From Porites lobata (Eukaryota; Cnidaria; Anthozoa; Scleractinia; Poritidae): DNA of 64,000 nt. Numbering within the stretch: the stretch's first letter is position 1; each line of letters starts with the position of its first letter. The notes under the pieces are model-generated. The model did no database searches and had not been told where the DNA came from. It saw only the letters and a list, made by a program, of their open reading frames with translations. The position numbers and the translations under genes were made by a program. The stretch lies in assembly GCA_942486035.1 (NCBI GenBank), contig CALNXK010000008.1, positions 5,071,001-5,135,000 on the forward strand, in the 5' to 3' direction. This document shows positions 11,620 to 21,455 of this stretch, piece after piece.

Positions 11620-12420
11620 GATGATTGTATAAACCCTTACTTTTGCTGATTATTGTAAACCGAGTTATCTTTTACAGGCTGGTGTGAAATCAGTCCTTGC
11701 ACATGTCCAAGTTCTTAGCTGAATGATTTTGAAAGCGTTGGTCTTGAAAAAGTTTGAATTTGACAGAAATAGTAGTCTGTTTCAGCCAATCAGTTGAATC
11801 ATGTTGAATGATCTAAAAACGCCCGCGCTGTCAAAATTTGTTGTTGTAGTCATGTTTTTCGTGTCTGTTATTAACTATAAAAATTAAAATGCAATTATTT
11901 TTTTTAAAAAGCACATGATTTCCCGGCCGATAAAAATCATTTTAATGATTAAAATTAAAAATTAAAATTTTAATTTTCCGACGAGCGTGTACGTCACTTT
12001 TTTATTCGAGCTTCCCCCCGGCATACGTCCTTCAATATTGAGCGATCCGTCCCAAAAGTAATCTGCAATTTATACTCCGAAGAGAGAAAACTGAATTTCT
12101 TGTTATATATTTTCTCTAAAATAAGAGTGATTTTTGCGATTTTTTAAAATTATTTTGCTCAATTTTTCTTGGCGATCGCTCTTAAAAAGACTGTGGTTAC
12201 CACCGCTCAGCTACTACAATTTGTAGCTCGTTCATCTATAACCTATTTGCAATGTTCACTCTAATTTACAGAGAGTGCCCGTAATGGCACACCATGCCAG
12301 TTGGTAGTGTTTCTTGTGAAAGCCATCCCTCTCTGCTCTGCGTCGTACAGAAGAACGCCTTAGCGGCATCGCAATGATGCTTATTCATCGTTGAACAAAC
12401 TACATGCCAACGCCAAAGGA
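11620..12420. other. intergenic, no gene recognised
   Basis: Both copies share this stretch (about 34275-35050 in copy 2). It has AT-rich runs such as the AAATTAAAATTTTAATTTT area near 11940-11975. I see nothing coding in it. Confidence 0.5.
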
Positions 12421-13600
12421 TATTTATGAACGAAAATCAAACCGTGGAGACATCTTTTATAGGTTAGTTAGCCAAACATCGTGCAGTTTTGTGAAATGTT
12501 TAGTGTACTAGTGCTTGGATATACGGTGTGTTTTAAATTAAAAGGACCTCGGAAATAAGCACTTGTAAGCACTGAAAACACACTTGACTTTTCACACTTA
12601 TTCGAGTCGATTTTTCGGAAACACACCTCATGACAAGTGCTGAAAATAGCGTTTCGGAGCCCCCAGATCGTTTAACAACCGACATGGTAATTGCGAGAAC
12701 ACCAGTGGTGTGTCTTTGAGTAAGGTGTCTGTTTTCATTTTCTAGCACTGTTTGGCTCTGCTGGCTTCGCGTGTCGCCGCTGACAAGCCCCACAAAAATC
12801 AAATCAAGCTATCCCCTTAATAAAATGATTAACCAGTTTTTTTTCTTGGTGTACCCCGGCGTTGCAGGATTAAAATATCGAGTCGTCTGTTGCTTCGATT
12901 CGTGGAAACCACAGGTAGAGAATATTTCACGTCAGTAGGGCAATGACTCATTAAATCTCACAAAAATAAAAAGGCAGTTTCGGTTATAGAAAGTGCGTAA
13001 CCCAAGATCAGGCCCAATTTTAGCAGTTGTCTTACATTCTTCTTGCCTGTCGGAATGTTATTTACAAAGCGAAACGAAAATAGAGTCAGGTTAAAAATAG
13101 TAAGCTCGCGGTGGATGATGGGAAGACAGAAAAAATGGCTGTCTCTCTTCTTCTCTTTTCCCTTCCCATTGTCCCATGCGCGCCAGTCTTTTTCCCTCTC
13201 CCTAGCCTCCGAGACCTTTACAGGGGAGAAAGAGGAAACTGCATTGGATACCAAGGTATTATTTTACACTAGTTAATAATAAAGGCAAACAGTACTAGAT
13301 TCTTCTTTAATCAGTACTAAAAGCATCAATCAATAAAAGCACAGAAAATTTCAACCTAACTTTACCCTGACCAAAAAGTAACCATAAGGACAACATTGTT
13401 TTGCATTTTTCTTAGAGTGTTGGAGCCCAGTTCATACAGCCACTGTTGAGCCATTAAAATTTGGCAGCCAGTAGACCCTTCCAATCATTTTTCAACTTTT
13501 GATATGGACAAGTTAAAGAAAATCTTTTAAAACCACTGGAAAGAGCCCCTTTAAATAAGTAAAACTGCCAAGTTTGAAAGTGATATGTCTTAAGTGAACA
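12421..13600. repeat. 1.2 kb block unique to copy 1, related to 8260-9300
   Basis: Copy 2 jumps from the CGCCAAAGGAT site (about 35050) to TAGTGTACATATATAG, skipping this block. Within it, about 12670-13275 is a diverged repeat of about 8260-9300. Shared landmarks are ACAACCGACATGGTA, GTGGATGATGGGAAGA and ACCAAGGTATTATTTTACAC. The 90-98 codon ORFs here are repeat-derived. Confidence 0.6.
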
Positions 13601-13882
13601 AATGTACACATATAGCTGTGCAATGTAGTGAAATTTTACACACATTTGTTTGGAAGAGGCACCTCATCTGTAAATTTTCGCGACTATGAAGAGATGCAAA
13701 AGCATTGTCAATAAATAAATGTAGATGTAGATGTAGATGTAGCTATATTTTGGCTAGTTTTCAACAAATCACTTTCAAGCTTGGCAGTTTTCTAATTTAA
13801 AGGCGCTCTTTCCTTTGGAGTCCATGGATTTTACCTAACTTGTCCACGTCAAAAGTTGAAAAAAACTGTGGAAAGGTCTTTT
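13470..13882. repeat. inverted repeat with (ATGTAG)n between arms
   Basis: About 13475-13590 pairs with the reverse complement of about 13756-13880. Shared motifs include TCAACTTTTGA, GACAAGTTA, ACTGCCAAG and TTGAAAGTGAT. A short hexamer array (ATGTAG)n sits between the arms at 13718-13744. In copy 2 the left arm is missing, so only the right arm remains at about 35210-35325. Confidence 0.65.
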
Positions 13883-14694
13883 AGTAGGGTATGGTGATAT
13901 CCTTTTCTCAACTGGTTCCTTTTCTCATCACTGTCAAAATTTAACATCTTAAATAAACTAAGATCAATCATGACTACCACACAGGCTGTTACATTGCAAA
14001 ATCTGTAAGCGACTTAATGAGAAAAGCCCACAAGTGAGAACCTGGTTTTTAAGAACCTGTTAGGTTGAAGTTTGCCAGTTAGGCCTCCACTATACAAGAA
14101 CCTGTTTAGCCTAAAATTTGAAAAAATAAAAAAAAAATTCTGCACACTTGGGCAAATGGAATAAATTAACATTCAGGATACTCTTTGGAGACAAATGTGC
14201 TTAATGACTCTGACTTCACTAATTTAGTAGGTAGATTTGATATAAGGATTAAGCTGAATACCACTAATTACTTTAAGCTCCAATGTTTTTTGTTTGTTAA
14301 GAAAAGAAGAACCCATTTTAAAAGAACCTGAGTAGCTTAAATTAGTGCTAATTAACATTTATGTAAGAATCTGTTTAGGCTAACTAAGGAAAACGCAGGT
14401 TCTTGCTCACAGGTTTTTACTGCAGACACTGTCAGAAATATATCAATTTTCATTTGCCACTTGTTTGTCATTTCAAATGCACATTTTTTTTTTGCTCTTA
14501 TCGACTGCATTAACAAGGAAATTTTTTAGAGGAAATCCAGGTTGGGATCTTTAGATGTGGCTGAGGGCTGCATTAATGAATTGCAGCTCAATTAAAGGAA
14601 AGTTCTCCTAAAAAAATAATGAGCATTTTGCCAGGTTAATCAATTTGTGGTTTACAGCAGTGTACATGTTTCAAAACATTACCCAACCTGTGCT
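13883..14694. other. 3' flank of KLHL gene, no separate gene seen
   Basis: AT-rich sequence downstream of the Kelch gene stop, probably holding its 3' untranslated region and low-copy repeats (repeated AAGAACCTGTTTAGGCTAA-like motifs at about 14070, 14100 and 14370). Copy 2 is similar at about 35330-36084, with small deletions. Confidence 0.5.
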
Positions 14695-16431
14695 TTAAAT
14701 TAAAACTTTACAAGTGTTTAAAATTCCTCTTGAAATTCTGAGAGGAGCCAGAACAGCTCGAGGAGAGTTAAGAGGAATATCTGCACAATGCTTCCACTCA
14801 TTCTTGTCAACATCATAGACCCTCAAGCAATAAACATTGGAACTTTCTTGGTTCCACAAACCTGTAACATAAATGGCTCCCTTAAAACTTGTGGCACCTA
14901 AAAAGCGCTTTGGTGCAGATGTACTCTGAATGGCTGTCCAGATGTTTGTAATTGGGTCATACATTTCAATATTCCTGGAAGTTACATTCAAGGCTCGAGG
15001 GCTCGTACAGCCTCCAAATAGAAACACTTTACCCTTTAAAATAGCAGCATGAGAGTATCTTTTCTTTTCAAGAATTGAAGCCACTCTGCACCATGAGTTT
15101 GTTTTGGGGTCAAATCTTTCAGCAACATCCAGTAACTGATCTTTTGTCCGGCCTCCAATTGCATACATAGTGTCCTTGTCAGCTGCAACAGACAGTGAAG
15201 ATCTGGAAATGTTCATGGGTGCAGCTTCCTGCCATAGGTTTGTGTCAGGATTGTACCTATGCACACAGTTTACTTGCTCATCTCCTATTTTCCCACCAAT
15301 CACATACAAAAACCCTTGGAAATTCACTACAGCTACGCTACTGAGTGGCACTGAACCACCACTTAATGGTGTGACAGATACCCAAGAGTTCACCACTGGA
15401 TCATATCTCTCAACTGACTGTTGAAAAGCATTGTTGACATAAAGTTTGCCGTAAGAAGCACACATGGTATATGAAAAGTTATGACTGGACTGGTCTGCAA
15501 GCTTAAATAACTTTCCTTCTGTGGGAAGGTAAGAGATTGTGCTTTTACTGCTAGAGATGACAAGACAATCTTCAGCTATCCTCAGACAGTTTCTAGGTGC
15601 TTGGGCAAAATAGCAGTCTTCAGAGCCAGATGAAACATCTTCCATTGCATCTAAGACCACTGACGTGCATCTTTCATCATTTTTCACCAAAGGATGAGGT
15701 AAGATTTCCTTGAAAACATAGTTGCGTGACAGGTACATCAGACGAACGTTACGAAATAATTCGAAAAATATTTCACGTTGGCGGCACTCTTTTTCTTCAC
15801 ACCACTTGACAATAGCCTGGAAAACGTCTTCTTCCCCCCTTACTCTTATTTCATCACTTGAAATCCACTCTTCCAGCTCTTCCTTGCTTAAGTTCAAAAA
15901 ATCTTCCTGCTCAATTACACTCGTAAAGTGTGTGCAGATAAAATCTCTCGCTTCTTTTTGCAATTCTCTGCACTGATACTTAGCAGCCGAATAATATGCC
16001 AAAATACAGTTTGAAGAAGACAATGTCCGTGCGATAAAGTTACTTGAAGTCTCTGTCAGACATGGAATGACCAAAAAATCGGCTACCTCTAGAAGATCGA
16101 ACGCGTTGTGTTGCGTGACGTCAACATATCCTGTGTACAGGTAATCTAACAATTCCTCCATCACAGCTTTGCTTGTGTTTTCTAATCTGATGACTCCTTC
16201 TTTCTTTTCTTTCATTTCGCAGTTAAGAGCATTGTAGAAGAACGGACTTGCTGCACATAAAACGATTCTGTGCGCTTTCAAGCGAGCTTGATCGTCACCA
16301 CAGCCAACTTCTAAAATTACATCACAGAAATGATCGTTCCTTCGTTGAACATCGAGCCGTTTCATCATTTCCACGCAAAACTGTTGCACGTCAGTTTCCT
16401 TAATTGGTCCCCACGATATATCATTCATCAT
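14695..16431 (-). CDS. BTB-BACK-Kelch (KLHL-like) protein, intact copy
   Basis: Intronless minus-strand gene of 578 codons from the chosen start. KLHL proteins are substrate adaptors of Cullin-3 ubiquitin ligases: BTB binds CUL3 and the Kelch propeller binds substrate. The BTB domain spans about residues 30-140 (HFCDVILEV, LKAHRIVLCAASPFF, LLDYLYTGYV). BACK follows (about 145-250, including the W(C/S)EEKE region). About five to six Kelch blades end the protein (about 300-565), with YVIGGK, YAIGGR and FLFGGC. The frame extends 33 codons upstream to another ATG, but copy 2 has stops there, so I take the MMND start. Length is typical for the family. The paralogue at 36085-37691 is broken. The exact KLHL subfamily is not resolved. 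Confidence 0.9.
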   Translation of the reverse strand: MMNDISWGPIKETDVQQFCVEMMKRLDVQRRNDHFCDVILEVGCGDDQARLKAHRIVLCAASPFFYNALNCEMKEKKEGVIRLENTSKAVMEELLDYLYTGYVDVTQHNAFDLLEVADFLVIPCLTETSSNFIARTLSSSNCILAYYSAAKYQCRELQKEARDFICTHFTSVIEQEDFLNLSKEELEEWISSDEIRVRGEEDVFQAIVKWCEEKECRQREIFFELFRNVRLMYLSRNYVFKEILPHPLVKNDERCTSVVLDAMEDVSSGSEDCYFAQAPRNCLRIAEDCLVISSSKSTISYLPTEGKLFKLADQSSHNFSYTMCASYGKLYVNNAFQQSVERYDPVVNSWVSVTPLSGGSVPLSSVAVVNFQGFLYVIGGKIGDEQVNCVHRYNPDTNLWQEAAPMNISRSSLSVAADKDTMYAIGGRTKDQLLDVAERFDPKTNSWCRVASILEKKRYSHAAILKGKVFLFGGCTSPRALNVTSRNIEMYDPITNIWTAIQSTSAPKRFLGATSFKGAIYVTGLWNQESSNVYCLRVYDVDKNEWKHCADIPLNSPRAVLAPLRISRGILNTCKVLI

Positions 16432-17224
16432 GATGTTGATTACGATATCAGTCCAAATGTCAACAAGACAACAGGAAAGAAAAAAAAAGGTTTCTGTCAG
16501 CCTTCCACAGGATCTACGAGCATCAACCAACGGCGCGAAAACCCGCGAAAATGCAAAAAGTGAAATACATGCGCATAATCGGAGGAGCTTTCCGCTGACA
16601 AGATTTCCCGGGGCTTTCTCAAGAGACAGTATTAACTTTATTGCCCCCGCAGGGCCCAGAAGGCGAAATCCCGAGGAGGCACTCTGATAACTCGCGCGTA
16701 TATTAAGGAAGTACTTACAGTTAAAATAATTATACAGTCAGTATGCCAGAAAAAATCTCGAGATGGTTACGATGACGTAAAGACAGAAAATCCCGTAGGA
16801 ACCGCTTAGGTACATTTTGTGACAGTTATTGTACAGTCATACTTCGATACTCTTTTGCGTTACGTGTTATCAGTGACATTCTGTAGAGCAGTTGTTTTGA
16901 AAGTTATGGACCAAAAGACACTCGTTTAGCGCAGATGAAGTTATAAGGTGCGTATAACTGTGTTAATCATAACTATAACAATATTGTCAAATCTGATTGG
17001 CTATCAACTGCCCTGATTTCAGCCTTAATTGGACAGTTTGATAGGACAGTACGCGTCATGCCTAAGTAATTGGACAGTACGCGCCATCACGCGCGCCCTT
17101 AAATGGCTTTTTTTCTCACTGCTAGAAAAGCAAAATTTCGAATTTCTTGTGTTTTGATTTAAAAAATAGCTTATTGTATCACAAATTTTGTTAAAGTTAT
17201 GATTAATTGGTAACAGAACTTCAT

Positions 17225-17228
<4 letters not shown>
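16432..17228. promoter_or_regulatory. 5' flank of KLHL gene
   Basis: Contains the likely promoter and 5' untranslated region of the minus-strand Kelch gene. Copy 2 keeps most of it (37692-38213) with small indels. From about 16965 the sequence belongs to the copy-1-only insertion. I see no convincing core-promoter motif. Confidence 0.35.
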
Positions 17229-17255
<27 letters not shown>

Positions 17256-17354
17256 TATTAAACAAATCGGACTCCCGCTACGCGGTCGTCCGATTTTGTT
17301 AATCACTCGTATGATTACAGACCGAATTGGACTCCACTCAGTCCTGTTACCATT
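16965..17354. mobile_element. 390 bp copy-1-only element with a perfect-looking palindrome
   Basis: Copy 2 reads straight from TATAACTGTGTT to TATTATTCATTC near 38213-38232, so this block is missing there. It contains a hairpin at 17229-17331. The arms begin TCCAATTCGGTCTGTAATC and end GATTACAGACCGAATTGGA, each about 41 bp with few mismatches around a loop of about 20 bases. The left part repeats AATTGGACAGT and GGACAGTACGCG. There is no coding capacity apart from a spurious 133-codon ORF spanning it. Likely a non-autonomous palindromic element. Confidence 0.6.
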
Positions 17355-17399
17355 ACTTATTATTCGTTCAAAATATTTCCCCGGTTCTGATTGGCTAAA

Positions 17400-18640
17400 A
17401 GCACTCGCATAATTCACCATAACCATCTTCCATGACCAAATTTGGAAGAATTTTGCGTTTAATCTACCCGAATGACGTCAAAAGTGCAGCTTCCTTGCAG
17501 GTTAATGCACCTTTAACCGAGAAGACCAGGGGACGAGGTTGAGTTGTTTTCGTTGTGAAAACAAAAATGGCGGAAATTTCACTCGTTTCAAGAGTAAGAA
17601 CTAGGCGAAATAATAGCTTAAAACAGGAAATAACACCCTCCTCGATCTCCATAATTCTTCATAAGATACTCAGCCTCATTCATTAATTGTTAAATATAGA
17701 CACTTGGAAAGTCTGCAAGACCCAGGTTCACAAATATTTGATTGGAAAGACACTCTTTCTCTCTCTTTGAGCGGAATAAGACTCAGCGCCAAACAAGCAA
17801 TACAAGTGAATCAACGGCTAGCTTATCACTGTGCTGACCCATTCCCTGTCCACAGATGTCCTTGCGCTATAAAGTTTAAAATAAGACCAGAATGTGCGAG
17901 CGTGATTTGATCAAACGTCCTTTCAATTTCTAAGGCTTACTTTCCGGCAAATAAAATGAACTGAATGTAAAATGTGAAAGAGAATTAGCGAAAAATTCAA
18001 CTTCTGATTAAATCTTTTCTTATGGTTTCGAATAAACTATTCTCGAAAGTGAGAATGTTTTGATCAAAGCTGTGTAAATCGAACTGAAACTGTGCATGGA
18101 ACCTTGCGTTTCCTGTTTTTATCTCATCTATTGTATGGAATACGTCCAAGAATGCTATTGACCGACAATATACAGAGCGGGGAAAGCTGTAGTGTCAACT
18201 ATTACTAGTTACATTCTTCCGATTCTTTGTAGCAAAAGAGAATTACTCATTCTAAGCGTATCCGATGGGGCGTTTATTCGAGGTCAGCGTCTATTTCAAA
18301 ATCATACATCCAAATATTAAATCAGTGACTACAGCAACCATCAATCATTTGAAAATCTGGAACATGTTTAGAGTTCCAAAGACCAAAATGTTTTAGAAAA
18401 ATGGTAATTGTCTGGGTATGGGTGGGGCAAATAACCGAGTTGTGCCATGGGCAGCCCTCAAATGACAGGAAACCAGGGCGTAAAGCGCTCGAGACTGTTT
18501 CACACATACTTCTAATCCATAAAAAGCAATAAAACTTAAAGTTAAAAAGATCTAGAGTGATGCTTGTTCTTTAAATAGCGATCTCAAAGCTTTTTAACAG
18601 GGCGGTCTACCGGAGATTCTTCCTATGTGAACTAATTATA
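17400..18640. other. intergenic, dispersed repeat, no gene recognised
   Basis: The stretch contains a 39-codon ORF from an AAAATGGCGG context at 17567, kept in both copies (also readable near 38408). It also holds an ORF at 17704-17910 that is altered by a 40-50 bp indel in copy 2. The segment 17905-18210 has a third, diverged copy at about 50425-50990. None shows a recognisable domain. Confidence 0.45.
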
Positions 18641-19242
18641 GGGCCATTTATACGAGGAAAAATAAGACGCGCCTTGAATAAGATGCGAGCATGTCTTATC
18701 TAAGACGAATACAGCTCGTATAAATGGTTCGCGTCTTATTTCTGTTCTTGACTCGTTTTCATGTAAGTGTTGCCCGTAGCAACGGTAATCCAACATGGCG
18801 TGCCAAGACTTAACGCATGCGTAGTATGCGTTCGCGTCTTAAGGTTGATTTCCACTGACGCGTTTTTGGCTACGCACTTTAACGCACGTAATTTTTTAAT
18901 CACGTAAACAAAAAAGAGGCAAGATTTAAAGTGTTGAGATTAAATGTGAAGTTGAGCGAGGTTTAACTTTTACATTTTCTTGCGACCTTACATACATTGC
19001 CTCTATTTTATTTGCAAACGTAAATTTTACGCCCGTGCGCACGTAAAAAGTACGCGACAGTGGAAATCAAGACATAAGACGCGAAGGTCAGTTATACGAA
19101 GTTTTTCTCGTCTTAGCTAAGATGCGTCTTATCTAAGAACAGGTGTTGAGGGCTGTTCTAAAATGAGACGCGTCTTATTTTAGACGAAATGTGCCGTTTA
19201 TACGAAAAGTTCGCGTCTTATTTTTCCTCATATAAATGGCCC
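18641..19242. mobile_element. MITE with about 30-bp TIRs, carrying a nested MITE
   Basis: The ends read GGGCCATTTATACGAGGAAA on the left and the complement of a near-identical sequence on the right (TTTTTCCTCATATAAATGGCCC). TIR length is about 30 bp, including AATAAGACGCG. A TA-rich flank surrounds it. It resembles PIF/Harbinger-type non-autonomous elements in length and AT-rich target, but the class is not proven. The other copy is at about 39530-40142. Confidence 0.75.
18845..19070. mobile_element. nested MITE (TTGATTTCCACTG TIR)
   Basis: Inserted inside the 18641-19242 element. Left end TTGATTTCCACTGACGCG, right end CGCGACAGTGGAAATCAA, giving an inverted match of about 18 bp with one mismatch. 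It is present at the same place in copy 2 (about 39729-39955), so the nesting predates the duplication. Confidence 0.7.
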
Positions 19243-20159
19243 TTATTAGCAGTATTGATGATACACACGTGCTGCAAGCTGAAAGTTTTAGGGCTTAAAA
19301 TATCGTATCTCGTTGCTAGGTAACCCGGTTACACTATCCAAGTAAAAATTGAATTTCGTATTTCGCGCGTGTTGAACTGCCAAATGCATGAGGAATTTTT
19401 TCGTGCCATGAGAATATCGCTTCCTTTTCGATTTGTTTACGCTTGACTAAAATATAAAATTTACTGCGTAATTCCAGTGACAAGCCAGGGGTAGGGGGGA
19501 AAGGTAATTATAGCGGAAAGTCTTGAGAGGAAAACTCATGAAAGGTTAAACTTCTCTCGCTGTTCTTGTTGAAGCACTGAAAGCTATAGGCACACAAGGT
19601 TAAATAGTTTCTTCGCTAAGTCGTCAAGTTGAAAGCTTTTTCTCTTCCTTGTCATTTAATAGGAGCCGGGTCGAAACTCGAAATCGAAGTAGGTGATTTT
19701 TTATCAGGTTTACGCGAATTAGGTGTAAAACATTTTATTGGCTATAAGTGTGACATCCTGCCTGTTTGCTTGATTTTGGCGTACTCGGATAAAATCTTTG
19801 TTAAGCATGCGCTTTCAACACCAGGTCTAAGAGGCGTACACTTGGTACAGCGGGCTCAGTTATGATCATCGAATTATCAATAAACGGGATGCTCGCACTC
19901 AAAAAACTGTGGTCTGACGTGAGAAGACAAGATTGGCTAGTCCAAAAGTTGGGCTGCAGCGACTTCAAAGGTTTGACGACGCGATTCAGGGAGAGCCTCC
20001 TTTTCTCCTCCTCACTCGATCAAGAAGACAAAAGGAGGCCCTGCTCGCGGGGTGTAAGTGATCTGAAAAATGGAGTTTTAATTTTCCTTGCACGAATGTT
20101 TTTCAGGAATGACACCTTTTACGTGAAAACTCGTTTATTTTTGTGTGGGGAAATCTGAG
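19243..20159. other. intergenic, no gene supported
   Basis: Contains a 98-codon ORF at 19862-20158 that also exists in copy 2 (40762-41058). Five of the six base differences between the copies change the amino acid, which argues against selection on that frame. No domain is seen. Confidence 0.45.
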
Positions 20160-20529
20160 TACAATCGAACCTCCATGTACGACCATCTTCCGCAAGCGAC
20201 CACGACCATTTATCCAACTGTTCAAAGCACCAAACGTTTCCCAGTAATAACGCTATAGTTAAAACCTCTCGTAAGAGACTGCGCCCACTTTTTTCTTTTT
20301 TTAAGTTTTTTCTTTGTTTTTACTTTAATCTCTTGTGAGAACCTTCATGGAACTACACTGATATCTTAACTTAGAAATCGCTCTAATTCATTCTGAAAAG
20401 TGGACGTTTTTGGATCTCTTTTTGGAAGCGACGTCCTGTAGACCGATTCTCTCAAGCGATCACCTCCCGTAAGCAACCACTATAAACTCTTCGCATTTTG
20501 GGCAGCCGTTTACGAGAGGTTCAGTTGTA
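20160..20529. mobile_element. MITE, TACAnTCGAACCTC-type TIR
   Basis: Starts TACAATCGAACCTCC and ends with the complement of TACAACTGAACCTCTC, so imperfect TIRs of about 15 bp with terminal TA, as in pogo/Tc1-type elements. Copy 2 of the duplication stops inside this element (41057-41355): the two copies agree up to GACCGATTCTCTCAA and then diverge. Related short elements are at 21456-22347, 47295-47438 and 54269-54458. Confidence 0.65.
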
Positions 20530-21055
20530 TTTGTTTGCATGTTTGGTTCAAAACACGAGGTTTTGATTAAACATAAAAAGAGTAGATTGTATGGCCCGTA
20601 TACATGTATGTCGTATATCACAAGAATTCGCCTTATTCTGCGTGAAAAACATTTAAAAAATTCATTATATGCAAATGAAATTCACTGCTAATAAGACTTT
20701 TTAGCTTGTAGCCTGTTGACAGACCCTCTGCTTTCTCTTTAGCGATCGTCGAGCTCGCGTATGAAAATAAAAACCGCGGCGGATTCCATTGACCCGCAAT
20801 TAAAGCCCAGGGGGGTGGAGGTGAAGAAGGAGAAAACAGATCAGACGGTCTTTGGGAGCAACTGAAACTTGCTCCTTCCAGAAAAAGCAAGTAGCCATTG
20901 GCTAAACGATATATTGTTGAATAATTTTGACCAAAACAACACACGGGTACATACGGGTAACATACGAGTAAGTATCCGTGTGTTACTCGTATGTTGCCCG
21001 TATGTTTTCGTGTGTTATTCGTTTGTTACCCGTATGTACCCGGGTGGTGTTTCAG
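20530..21055. other. spacer flank with nested inverted repeats
   Basis: Mostly unremarkable. From 20941 to 21046 it contains nested inverted copies of CATACGGGTAACATACGAGTAA: left arm 20941-20971, inner right arm 20983-21004, outer right arm about 21010-21046. It lies directly before the splice acceptor of the next gene's first recognised exon. Confidence 0.5.
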
Positions 21056-21341
21056 TCAGGAAGGACAGGAAGTCCCTAAAGGAAAACCAGGGAGAAAAAA
21101 GGCAATCCACCCATCATCTGTTATTCCTGCCATTCCTGAGGGGGTGACGGATGATACTTACGAGGAACAACGAAAGCAAATTGTCACTGAGTCGAGGAAG
21201 TCAAAGAAGAACTACAGCCTTATCAAAGAGTTGATGTCCTCAACATTTCCTATAAGAAGGCGAGAAGTTCTGACTCAGAATGTGCGAGTGTGGAAGATTA
21301 TGCAAGATTTTCCAAACTTTGCTTCTAGCTCAGGAAATGAG
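21056..21341 (+). CDS. uncharacterised gene, first recognised exon
   Basis: Acceptor TTTCAG ends at 21055 and donor GAG|GTACAG starts at 21342. The frame is open across the exon and ends in phase 0. Charged residues dominate (ESRKSKKNYSLIKELM, RRREVL). Confidence 0.55.
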
Positions 21342-21455
21342 GTACAGTATTGTTACAATGAGTAAATCTACTGTTTATGCTGTAAAAGTTCCTTTTTAGT
21401 TTTCACGGTACATTAATCTGAGCAGAAGCCAAGTCTAAAGATTATATTTTAGTAC

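Larger units (their letters stand above)
575..20455 (+). repeat. segmental duplication, copy 1
   Basis: This 19.9 kb block is repeated in direct orientation at 24677-41355. The coordinate offset is 24102 at the left end and about 20900 at the right end. The 3.2 kb difference is accounted for by indels that place extra sequence in copy 1 (about 9926-11334, 12421-13600, 15881-16010, 16965-17354). Alignable stretches are near-identical, with sparse single-base changes and small indels. The contents are one foldback arm, a cysteine-rich peptide gene, an intact KLHL gene and many repeats. Confidence 0.95.

Noticed and set aside
17025..17426. 133-codon minus ORF
   Set aside because: Spans the palindromic element and its host boundary; absent from copy 2.
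17567..17686. 39-codon ORF starting in an AAAATGGCGG context, in both copies
   Set aside because: Attractive start context, but no domain, no splice partner, and the sequence resembles a dispersed repeat; too short to support.
19862..20158. 98-codon plus ORF conserved with start and stop in both copies
   Set aside because: Five of six base differences between copies change the amino acid and no domain or splice context is seen.
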